This document shows, piece by piece, positions 6,992 through 14,380 of a DNA stretch of 64,000 bases. Made by a program: the position numbers and the translations under genes. Positions within the stretch are counted from its first letter, which is position 1. Each line of letters begins with the position of its first letter. The stretch comes from Sphingomonas_E sp042693015 (lineage in GTDB: Bacteria; Pseudomonadota; Alphaproteobacteria; Sphingomonadales; Sphingomonadaceae): positions 4,774,001 through 4,838,000 of the forward strand of contig NZ_CP170544.1 of assembly GCF_042693015.1 (NCBI RefSeq), read 5' to 3'. Under the pieces are notes generated by a model. It was not told the DNA's origin. It was given only the letters and a program-made list of their open reading frames with translations, and did no database searches.

Positions 6992-8899
6992 TCAGAAGTC
7001 CGACCAGTCCTCATTATTGGTGCCATTCAGGCGCCGGGCGGCATTGGCCTGGGCCATTGCTGGGACGGGCAGGGCCTTCACCGGCGAGACATAGGACTTG
7101 GCGGCCGGTCTGGACGGGACGGCCTTGGTTACGGGCGAGCTGGCGACCGCACGGGCGGCCGGGCGGCGGGCGCCATTGTCGACGCGGAACAAGGCTGCCT
7201 GCTCGGCGAGCGAGGTGACTTCGGTCGTCAGGTTGCGCGCGGCAGCCGAGGTTTCCTCGACCATCGCGGCATTCTGCTGGGTCGACTGGTCCATGGTGCT
7301 GATCGCGACGCTGATCTGGCTGATCGCGGCGGACTGCGCCTGGTTGTCGTCGGCCATCTGGCCGAGCAAACCGTGGACTTCGCCGACGCCGCCCGAGATG
7401 TTCTGCAGCGCATTATCGACCCGCTGCACGGCGTCCACGGCGGTGACGATGTCGGTCTGGGTGACGGTGAGCTGATCGCGGGCGCGCTTGGCTTCCTCCT
7501 CGGCGCGCATGGCGAGCGCGCTGACGAGATCGGCGACGACCGCGAAGCCACGGCCGGCATCGCCGGCGCGACCGGCTTCGACCGCGGCGTTCATGGCGAG
7601 AACGCGGGTCTGGAAGGCGATCTTGTCGACGCCTTCGATCACCTGGTCGATGCCCTTGGCGCTGAGGCTGACCCGGTCCATGGCCTGGACGGCTTCCTCG
7701 GCGATGGCGCGGCCGCCGGTGACGGTGGCCAGCGCTTCATCGGCCCGCTCGACGGTCTTGCCGGCGGCGGTGGCGCTTGCCTTCAGACGATCGTCGATCT
7801 GGACGATCGCGGCGGAGGTTTCCTCCAGGCTGGCGGCATTGCCCTCGGTACGGCGGGCGAGATCTTCGGACGCCTGGGCGATTTCCTGCGATCCGGTGCG
7901 GATGCCGGCGGCGCTCACCGAAACCGCGCCGATCATCTCGCGCAATTTCTCGATCGCATCGTTGAAGTTCGTCTTGAGCGTGGCGACGCCGGCCGGGAAA
8001 TCGGCCTTCACCTCGGCGGTGAGATCGCCCTGCGCCAGCGCGGCGAGGCTATCGCCGAGCGTGGCGGTTACGAGCGCCTGCTCCTCCGCCTGCTTGCGAT
8101 CGGCCTCCTGGCGGGCGACGGCGGCGAGGCGGAACTGCTCGACGGCCTTGGCGATTTCGCCAAGCTCATCCAGGCGGTTGCGATGCGGCACGACCGCTTC
8201 ACGGCCTTCGGCAAGGTTGGTGGTGACGGTAGTCAGTTCGGCCATGGGCTTGGCGAGCGTGCGGTTGAGCAGGTTCCAGATCACCACCAGCAGGCCGACC
8301 GACAGCAGCATCATCACCGACATGAAGATCAGCGCGTTGCTGGAGAAGGCATTGCCCTCGTCGCCACGATCGTGGGCGAGTTTCAGCACCTTTTCCATCA
8401 TCGCGTTGGTGGCGCCGATGGCGGCGTGTGACGCCTTCTTGCCGTCGGTCTTGAGCACTTCCATCGCGGCTTCGGGCTGGTTGCTCTTGGCGAGGGTGAA
8501 GACACGCTCGTTGACGGACTTGAGCGTTTCGACGGTCGTCTTGAAAGCGGTGATGTCGGCGGCGAACTCCTCGCCCATCACGGCATCATAATCCTCGATG
8601 CCCTTGTCGATATTCTCGTGATTCTTTTCAAGGCGATTGCTGAGCTCGGCGCGCTCGCTGTCGCTGCGCGCGGTGACGACCGAATAAACGAGGATGCGAT
8701 ATTCGCGGATATAGCCCCGGATATCCGACATCGCGCTGGCGCCGGCGAGGCTCGACGCGACATGTTCGTCGGCGATCTTGCCGAGCTTGCGGTTGGCGAT
8801 CACGCCCGAGACGCCGAGAGCGACGACCAATACGGCGATCAATGTGAATGCGACCAGCATCTTTCGAGGCAGGCGCCAGTTCTGGACAAGTTCCAGCAT
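6992..8899 (-). CDS. Methyl-accepting chemotaxis protein
   Basis: The 635-aa product is a transmembrane chemoreceptor. Membrane helices lie at about 14-35 and 189-211 and enclose a four-helix-bundle type periplasmic domain. HAMP and linker helices follow. The signalling hairpin has its tip near residues 424-460 (KIAFQTRVLAMNAAVEAGRAG). The tip differs from the enteric version at several places, for example Arg for the Asn after FQT. The last five residues, DWSDF (631-635), fit the xWxxF tether that binds CheR and CheB in other bacteria. The ATG at about 8899 follows AAGGAA; longer frames would read through the promoter-like element at 9014-9023. It is the only receptor in the window and presumably feeds the CheA at 14377. 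Confidence 0.9.
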   Translation of the reverse strand: MLELVQNWRLPRKMLVAFTLIAVLVVALGVSGVIANRKLGKIADEHVASSLAGASAMSDIRGYIREYRILVYSVVTARSDSERAELSNRLEKNHENIDKGIEDYDAVMGEEFAADITAFKTTVETLKSVNERVFTLAKSNQPEAAMEVLKTDGKKASHAAIGATNAMMEKVLKLAHDRGDEGNAFSSNALIFMSVMMLLSVGLLVVIWNLLNRTLAKPMAELTTVTTNLAEGREAVVPHRNRLDELGEIAKAVEQFRLAAVARQEADRKQAEEQALVTATLGDSLAALAQGDLTAEVKADFPAGVATLKTNFNDAIEKLREMIGAVSVSAAGIRTGSQEIAQASEDLARRTEGNAASLEETSAAIVQIDDRLKASATAAGKTVERADEALATVTGGRAIAEEAVQAMDRVSLSAKGIDQVIEGVDKIAFQTRVLAMNAAVEAGRAGDAGRGFAVVADLVSALAMRAEEEAKRARDQLTVTQTDIVTAVDAVQRVDNALQNISGGVGEVHGLLGQMADDNQAQSAAISQISVAISTMDQSTQQNAAMVEETSAAARNLTTEVTSLAEQAALFRVDNGARRPAARAVASSPVTKAVPSRPAAKSYVSPVKALPVPAMAQANAARRLNGTNNEDWSDF

Positions 8900-9013
8900 C
8901 TCGGTTCCTTCATGAGATTTGTTTGTGCGCGGCACCGATCCGGAGCTGAAAGCCCCCACGGATCGACGCCGGTCCGACCGTTCAGCTCCGGGCGGACGCT
9001 CGCAGCCACAAAC

Positions 9014-9023
9014 ATTATAGGAT
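9014..9023 (-). promoter_or_regulatory. Flagellar promoter-like element facing the chemoreceptor gene
   Basis: The minus strand reads a perfect ATCCTATAAT about 114 bases before the chemoreceptor ATG, in the gap after the FixJ-like gene. It suggests the receptor is transcribed separately from the FixL/FixJ pair and together with the flagellar regulon. Confidence 0.6.
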
Positions 9024-9086
9024 GAAGGACGGACGGGCGGGCGCGAGCGGGGACGAAAACCCGCCACCGCTGCGGCGTTCGACCGA

Positions 9087-9737
9087 TCAGGCCAGGGGGT
9101 GCGGCTCCCCCGTCGATGAGGTGCCGGGGAACATGCCGGCTGCAAACGCGATGCCCAGCGCTTCGGAAAGGCTGCGGACTTCAAGCTTTTCCATCAACTT
9201 GGCCCGATAGATCTCGACAGTGCGAGGGCTGATGTCGAGATCGAAGGCGATCACCTTGTTCGATCGCCCTTCGACCAGGCCCTTGAGCACATCGCGTTCG
9301 CGCGCGGATAGCAAGGCGAGTTTTGCGGTCGCGGTTTCGACGCGCATCGCTTCCTGGCTCGAATGTTCGAGCCGCGCGATCGCCGTGTCTAGCGCCTGCA
9401 TCAGCGCGCGATGGCTGCACGGCTTCTCCAGGAAATCGACCGCGCCCGCCTTCATCGCCTGCACGGCGAGCGAGACGTCGCCCTGACCGGTCAACACGAT
9501 CGCGACAAAGCGCGCGGGATCGTCACCGATCACTTTCAGGACATCGATCCCCGATTTGCCGGGCATATGGAGATCGAGCACCAGGCAACCCGGCGCCAAC
9601 CTCTCGATTTCGGCCAGGAAGGCATCGCCGGACGCAAAGCTGCGAACGTCGACGTCAGGCCGCACGGACACCAGGCTTTCCAGCGATGAGCGCACGAGAT
9701 CGTCATCCTCGACGATATAGATGTTGCGGCGGGTCAT
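9087..9737 (-). CDS. FixJ-family response regulator
   Basis: The 216-aa product has an N-terminal receiver domain with phospho-acceptor Asp55 in LVLDLHMPG and the conserved Lys in DFLEKPC. A LuxR-type helix-turn-helix follows at about residues 145-200 (LSARERDVLKGLVEGRSNK, then SPRTVEIYRAKLMEKL). This is the domain order of FixJ/TodT/StyR regulators, transcription activators controlled by a partner kinase. Its start overlaps the stop of the histidine kinase gene by 4 bases, so the two form a cognate pair. Target genes cannot be read from the sequence. Confidence 0.9.
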   Translation of the reverse strand: MTRRNIYIVEDDDLVRSSLESLVSVRPDVDVRSFASGDAFLAEIERLAPGCLVLDLHMPGKSGIDVLKVIGDDPARFVAIVLTGQGDVSLAVQAMKAGAVDFLEKPCSHRALMQALDTAIARLEHSSQEAMRVETATAKLALLSARERDVLKGLVEGRSNKVIAFDLDISPRTVEIYRAKLMEKLEVRSLSEALGIAFAAGMFPGTSSTGEPHPLA

Positions 9738-12088
9738 GCGGCGAGCTCGGCATTTTGCTGGAAGGCGGGCACGGTGAAGCGGACACAGGCGCCGCCTTCG
9801 GCCCGGTTCTCCGCACGAAGCTGACCGCCGTGAAATTCCACGATGCGGCGGCAGATCGACAGGCCGATGCCCATTCCGCCGGCCTTGGTGGACATGAAGG
9901 GCTCATAGGGACGCTGCAGGATTTCCGGGGCGATGCCGGGGCCATTGTCGCACACGCTGATCTCGATCATCCCGTCGGTCGCACCGCGCGAGATCAGCAG
10001 GATCTCCGGATGAACGCCGACCTGATCTTCCTGCGCATCAATGGCGTTGCGGATCAGGTTGACGAGAACCTGCTGGATCTGGACGCGATCGGCGAGGATC
10101 ACGGGCCGCGCGGCATCGAGATCGTAGCGGATGTCCACCCGCTGCTGTTCCATGCTGGTGAGCGCAAGGCCGATCGCATCCGCCATGATATCCGCGATGG
10201 GCTCGGCCCGGACGTCGACTTCACCCTTGGAGACGAAGGCGCGCAGGCGCTGGATGATGTCGCCCGCTCGCAATGTCTGGCTGCTGGCGAGTCCGACCAG
10301 TTCGCGCACGCGGGGCGAGCTGGCTTCATCTGCCGCGAGCAGCATTTCCACCGCGCCGAGGAAGTTGGTGGCGGCGGCAAGCGGCTGGTTCAGCTCATGG
10401 GCAAGGCCGGCCGCCATCTCGCCCATCGCACTGAGACGCGAGACGTGGAGCAATTCCTCGCGCAGTTCGGTCTGCCGGTCCTGCGCCGCGATCTTCTCGG
10501 TCACGTCGCGGATGAAGATGGTGAAGATGCGCTCGTCGCCCAGCTGTGCCGTGCCCATCGCGAGCTCGACGGGAAATTCGCTGCCGTCGCTGCGCAGGCC
10601 GATGATGTGCTGGAGGGTCGGACCGGGGTGGGCCTTGTCGGCGATGAGCCGCGAAAAGTCGGCATCGAAATCCGTGCGGAAGCGGACAGGAAGGAGCATC
10701 CGCCGATCGTGGCCAAGGACATCCTTGGCGGCGTAGCCGAAGAGGCGTTCGGCGGTGGGGTTGAAGGATCGGATGCGCCCATCCGCATCGATGGTGAGGA
10801 TGCCGTCGGGCGAGGCCTCCAGGATCGAACGGATTTCGGATTCGCGGGCAGCAAGCACGGCGGCGCGCTGCTCGCGTTCGGTGACGTCGGTCATCGACAG
10901 CACGATCAGCGGCGCGTCCTGGCTGCGGATCGGCAGCAGCCGCGCCTGTTCCAGCACATGCAGTTCGGACCCGTCGCGGCGATATTCGACGATCTCCTTC
11001 TCGCGCGCTTCGCCCGAATTCAGGCAGCCGACGACGTCAGCCAAATGATCGGCGCCGCGGGCGACCAGCAGTTCGTGCTTGTTGCGGCCGATCGCCTCCT
11101 CGGCAGTCCATTGGTAGAGCCGCTCGGCGCCCTTGGACCAATGGAGGATGGTGCCGGCTTCGTTGGTGAGCACGATCGGCGCGGAATCGAGCGCGCGGGT
11201 GACGGCCCAGCGCTCGCCATTTTCCCGCGCGATCCGCGTCCAGGCCCAGAACAGGATACCCGTCGCCAGCACGATGAAGGCGCCGGCCTCCGCCATCTCG
11301 ACGACGGCCGGCGTGCTGCCGGGCAGCGTCAGCGCCCAAAGGCTGGCCAGGGCCATCAGCGCCGGGGCGAGGAGGACGAGGACGAAGACCGTCCTGAGCG
11401 TCCGCCCCTCGACGCCGCGGGCGGAGAGCAGACCGGGCCATCCCGACTGGTGGCGCCAGGCGATCAGCACCGCCGCGAGCGCGAGCGTGGTGATGCAGGT
11501 GGGCACCGAAACCATGACGCTGCGGGTATGGGGCATGTGCCCGACCACGCCGAGCGGCAGGGCCATGCCGGCGATGATCGAGATGCCGAAGGTCAGACTG
11601 GCGATCAGGACGATGATCTGGCTGCGGCGATGCCCCGCCTTGACCGACAGCAGGGCCGCCGTGCCGAGGAGCAATATCGTCGCCGTTGGCATCGGTCCCG
11701 GGCGACCGGGGTTGAGGCGTGGCAAGCCCACCACCTTGTCGCCGAATAGCAGGCGATCGACCCCCAGTTCGAGGCCGGTGACATATTGCAGCAGCGCCGA
11801 TCCCGCGATGCCCAGGGCAGGCACGGCCAGCAGGATGACAAGCCCGCTTTGCTGGCGGATCGAGGCCAGCAATGCCAACGCAATGAAGATGTAGCTGACC
11901 GCCGTCAGCGGCTGCATCACATAGATCGAGCTGCCGAAGCCGGCCACGGTGAGATTGCCGAGACCCCAGCCGAACAGCACGAGAACGCAGATGAAGAATG
12001 CCAGGCCGATGCAGCCATAGGGCGTCCATCCCGGCCATTGGCCGACATCGGAGTCCATCCTTCGCTGCAATGGATCCGATCCATGCAT
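9734..12088 (-). CDS. FixL-like membrane histidine kinase with two PAS domains
   Basis: The product has up to 784 aa. The first ~290 residues contain about eight hydrophobic helices, resembling MASE-type membrane sensors. Two PAS domains follow. The kinase core has the phospho-acceptor His564 in GLAHELNQPLAA, an N box NLIRNAIDA, and glycine boxes VCDNGPGIAPE and GMGIGLSICRRI. The second PAS aligns well with FixL (ILTIDADGRIRSFNPTAERL, FIRDVTEK). However, the segment that carries the haem-ligating His in Bradyrhizobium FixL (YRSEHDGYL) reads FRTDFDADF here, so haem-based oxygen sensing through this domain is unlikely. The start is uncertain: an ATG at 12058 is also possible. The ligand is unknown. 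Confidence 0.85.
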   Translation of the reverse strand: MHGSDPLQRRMDSDVGQWPGWTPYGCIGLAFFICVLVLFGWGLGNLTVAGFGSSIYVMQPLTAVSYIFIALALLASIRQQSGLVILLAVPALGIAGSALLQYVTGLELGVDRLLFGDKVVGLPRLNPGRPGPMPTATILLLGTAALLSVKAGHRRSQIIVLIASLTFGISIIAGMALPLGVVGHMPHTRSVMVSVPTCITTLALAAVLIAWRHQSGWPGLLSARGVEGRTLRTVFVLVLLAPALMALASLWALTLPGSTPAVVEMAEAGAFIVLATGILFWAWTRIARENGERWAVTRALDSAPIVLTNEAGTILHWSKGAERLYQWTAEEAIGRNKHELLVARGADHLADVVGCLNSGEAREKEIVEYRRDGSELHVLEQARLLPIRSQDAPLIVLSMTDVTEREQRAAVLAARESEIRSILEASPDGILTIDADGRIRSFNPTAERLFGYAAKDVLGHDRRMLLPVRFRTDFDADFSRLIADKAHPGPTLQHIIGLRSDGSEFPVELAMGTAQLGDERIFTIFIRDVTEKIAAQDRQTELREELLHVSRLSAMGEMAAGLAHELNQPLAAATNFLGAVEMLLAADEASSPRVRELVGLASSQTLRAGDIIQRLRAFVSKGEVDVRAEPIADIMADAIGLALTSMEQQRVDIRYDLDAARPVILADRVQIQQVLVNLIRNAIDAQEDQVGVHPEILLISRGATDGMIEISVCDNGPGIAPEILQRPYEPFMSTKAGGMGIGLSICRRIVEFHGGQLRAENRAEGGACVRFTVPAFQQNAELAA

Positions 12089-12266
12089 CCGATATGCTAC
12101 CCGTTACAAACCGCCCGGATAAAGGGCTAACGCAACAAAGGTTGATTGCAAACCGGACTTTAGGTTTGGGTCAGAATAGACTGATGGGTAGAATCCACCC
12201 GGCCGATCTGATGCCGCCGCTATATTTCAGTAACCATATGAAATAAAATGCAATACTTCCAGACGA

Positions 12267-12626
12267 TCAGGCGGCCTGCGGAATTCCGGCGAGGCCGTCG
12301 ATGATCGCGCGGTTGACCTGGATCAGATCGTCGATCGAATCCCGGCCGGTCGCCACGGCGCTGCTATAGCGTTCGACCCACAGAGCGAGCGAGATGATCG
12401 TCGCGCGCAGTTCGTCGGGCAGGCGGTTGCCGGGGGCGCCGCAGAGCGTGGCGAAGGTGCCCCACACCTCGCGATTGCGATGCAGGGCGGGCATCAGCGC
12501 GGCGCCGTACAGCCCGGCATCGCGCGCCTCTATCAGCTCGCCGGTGATCTGGCTCATCAGGCGATGTTCGGTCGCGCGCGGCGTTTCGACGATCGACTGG
12601 GCGCGACGATAGGCGTTCAGCGACAT
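12267..12626 (-). CDS. flaF: Flagellar biosynthesis regulator FlaF
   Basis: The 119-aa product matches FlaF in length and wording (SLNAYRRAQ at the N-terminus, then ATEHRLMSQITGELIEA and ATIISLALWVERY). In Caulobacter FlaF is needed for flagellin synthesis and acts opposite to FlbT. Here the two genes are about 12 kb apart, whereas they are often adjacent. The ATG at 12626 follows GGGAGTAACC. It is divergent from motA and preceded by a weaker copy of the island element at 12654-12663. Confidence 0.85.
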   Translation of the reverse strand: MSLNAYRRAQSIVETPRATEHRLMSQITGELIEARDAGLYGAALMPALHRNREVWGTFATLCGAPGNRLPDELRATIISLALWVERYSSAVATGRDSIDDLIQVNRAIIDGLAGIPQAA

Positions 12627-12653
12627 GGTTACTCCCTGGATTGTCCAGCTACC

Positions 12654-12663
12654 ATTTTAGGAC
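12654..12663 (-). promoter_or_regulatory. Flagellar promoter-like element facing flaF
   Basis: The minus strand reads GTCCTAAAAT, two mismatches from ATCCTATAAT, 27 bases before the flaF ATG. It pairs with the perfect plus-strand copy for motA at 12771-12780 in the same divergent gap. It is the weakest member of the set. Confidence 0.4.
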
Positions 12664-12770
12664 GAAGCCGCGGGCCGCGGATGAAGCGCGGCAATATTCG
12701 TGTGCATTCCGCCGAGAAATCCGCGCCGCCGCGGAAAAAGCGATGTCGCTGCGCCGACCCATCCGAGTTC

Positions 12771-12780
12771 ATCCTATAAT
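12771..12780 (+). promoter_or_regulatory. Flagellar promoter-like element facing motA and the che operon
   Basis: A perfect ATCCTATAAT lies 40 bases before the motA ATG. It is the only promoter-like signal I see ahead of the long motility and chemotaxis operon that runs to the terminator at 22298-22329. Confidence 0.6.
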
Positions 12781-12820
12781 CAGGGAACCGGCCTCGGCCT
12801 CCACTTTTCAGGTTTCCCAC

Positions 12821-13705
12821 ATGCTCAACGGTATCGGCCTCGTCGTCATCCTGGTCTGCGTCTTCGGCAGTTTCCTGATTTCGGGCGGCAACCTGATGGT
12901 GATCCTTCATGCGTTGCCGCATGAGATGATGGCGATCGCCGGCGCCGCCATCGGCGCCTTCATCCTCGGCAATTCGCTGCCCACAGCCAAGAAGGCCTGG
13001 AAGGGCGTCATGCGCGTGTTCAAGGGATCGCGCTGGACCGAGAACGACTATCGCGACCTGCTCGCGGTGATGTTCACCCTGCTTTCCACCTTTCGCAAAG
13101 GTGGAGCGACGGCGATCGAACGACACCTCGACGTGCCTGACGAGAGCACCATCTTCAGCCGCTATCCGCGCCTGCTGGCCGACAAGGGACTGATCGAATT
13201 CATCTGCGACTATCTGCGGATGATGACCGTGAACTTCGAGGATCCCCACCAGATCGCCGAAGCCATGGAAAATGACATCGAGCGGCATCATGCCGAGGAA
13301 CTGCTGCCGCAACATTCGCTGCAGATGATGGCGGACGGCCTGCCCGCGCTCGGCATCGTCGCGGCCGTGCTTGGCGTCATCAAGACGATGAGCTCGATCG
13401 ATCAGCCCACCGAAGTCCTGGGCGCCATGATCGGCGGCGCGCTGGTCGGCACCTTCCTGGGCGTGCTGCTCGCTTACTGTCTGGTCGGGCCGATCGCGTC
13501 GAAGCTGCACCAGGTCATCGACGCCGACTTCAAACCCTATTCGATCGTCAAGACCGCGATCATCGCCCACGCCCAGGGGCTGCCGACGCAGGTGGCGATC
13601 GAACTGGCGCGCCGCATGACGCCGTCCAGCTACGCCCCCTCTTTCCAGGAACTCGAGACCGCCCTCGATCAAGCCAAGGATGAAATGTATGCCACTGCCG
13701 TCTGA
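12821..13705 (+). CDS. motA: Flagellar motor stator protein MotA
   Basis: The 294-aa product has four membrane segments: two at the N-terminus (GIGLVVILVCVFGSFLI and AIAGAAIGAFILG) and two after the cytoplasmic loop (LPALGIVAAVLGVI and ALVGTFLGVLLAYCLVG). The charged loop between them contacts FliG in the rotor. MotA and MotB form the proton-driven stator in the inner membrane; motB is at 20231 in the same operon. The ATG at 12821 is chosen because earlier in-frame starts lie upstream of the promoter-like element at 12771-12780. The ribosome site is weak. Confidence 0.95.
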   Translation: MLNGIGLVVILVCVFGSFLISGGNLMVILHALPHEMMAIAGAAIGAFILGNSLPTAKKAWKGVMRVFKGSRWTENDYRDLLAVMFTLLSTFRKGGATAIERHLDVPDESTIFSRYPRLLADKGLIEFICDYLRMMTVNFEDPHQIAEAMENDIERHHAEELLPQHSLQMMADGLPALGIVAAVLGVIKTMSSIDQPTEVLGAMIGGALVGTFLGVLLAYCLVGPIASKLHQVIDADFKPYSIVKTAIIAHAQGLPTQVAIELARRMTPSSYAPSFQELETALDQAKDEMYATAV

Positions 13706-14018
13706 TCCGGCGGAAATGGCCGGCGAGGATCGCTCGCTCCGCCTGCCCGTCCACGGTTCCACCGTCACGGCCGAAGACCTTCGCGTCCGCCTTGTCCTTG
13801 CTGCCGATTTCGATGGCGAGATGGTGATCGACGCCGACGAGGTCGAAAGTGTCGGCCAGGCCGTGCTCCAGCTTCTCGTCGCCGCGAAGGCGGAGGCCGA
13901 CCAGAACGGCCAGGCCTTCGCCATCATCAATCCCAGCGCGGCGTTCGTCGACCGCGTCAACGCCTGCCGGCTGGCCGATGCGCTCGGCCTCAGCGCCCAT
14001 GAGGAAACCATCCAGTGA
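13689..14018 (+). CDS. STAS-domain protein of the chemotaxis operon
   Basis: The 109-aa product is a single STAS domain: a beta strand, ADFDGEMVIDADEVESVGQAVLQLL, and further helix-strand units, as in anti-sigma-factor antagonists and NTP-binding STAS proteins. In several bacteria such a gene sits next to cheA, but its role in chemotaxis is poorly defined. It overlaps the 3' end of motA. I prefer the ATG at 13689 (8 bases after CCAAGGA) over 13680, which overlaps that ribosome site. Its stop overlaps the following cheY in ATGA-like fashion, so it belongs to the motA-che operon. Confidence 0.75.
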   Translation: MPLPSDPAEMAGEDRSLRLPVHGSTVTAEDLRVRLVLAADFDGEMVIDADEVESVGQAVLQLLVAAKAEADQNGQAFAIINPSAAFVDRVNACRLADALGLSAHEETIQ

Positions 14019-14380
14019 GCAAGTTGATCCTGACCGTCGATGACTCGGCCAGCATGCGGATGCTGCTCAAGACGTCGCTCACCGCCCAGGGCTTCCGCAT
14101 CGAGGGCGCCAATGACGGTGTTCACGGTCTTGAGCGGATGCACGAGGTAAAGCCCGATCTGCTGATCACCGACATCAACATGCCGAAGATGGACGGGTTC
14201 GAGCTGATCGAGGCGGTCCGCGTCGTGCCCGAGTTCCGCGGCACGCCGATCCTGGTGCTCTCCACCGAATTTTCGGACGAGAAGAAGGCCCGCGCCCGCG
14301 AGGCCGGCGCCACCGGCTGGATCACCAAGCCGTTCGACGCGACCAAGCTGGGGGCGGCGATCCGCCGCGTGTGCCCGTGA
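14015..14380 (+). CDS. cheY: Chemotaxis response regulator CheY (first copy)
   Basis: The 121-aa product is a stand-alone receiver domain. Acidic residues DD lie near the N-terminus (TVDDSASMRMLL), Asp53 in ITDINMPKMDGFE is the likely phosphorylation site, and the conserved Lys occurs in WITKPFD. It probably receives phosphate from the CheA encoded next and either binds the motor switch or drains phosphate, as dual-CheY systems do. It has four-base overlaps with the STAS gene and with cheA. A second CheY is encoded at 18989; which one controls the motor cannot be told from the sequence. Confidence 0.9.
   Translation: MSKLILTVDDSASMRMLLKTSLTAQGFRIEGANDGVHGLERMHEVKPDLLITDINMPKMDGFELIEAVRVVPEFRGTPILVLSTEFSDEKKARAREAGATGWITKPFDATKLGAAIRRVCP

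Noticed and set aside
9323..11749. 808-codon plus-strand frame
   Set aside because: It is antisense to the FixJ-like and FixL-like genes, which have clear domains and motifs. Long antisense frames are common in high-G+C DNA.
235..12780. Reading ATCCTATAAT as an ordinary sigma-70 -10 box
   Set aside because: TATAAT fits the -10 consensus, but none of the copies has a recognisable TTGACA-like hexamer 16-18 bases upstream, and the CC before TATAA is conserved. A sigma-70 extended -10 would need TGN before it, which is absent.
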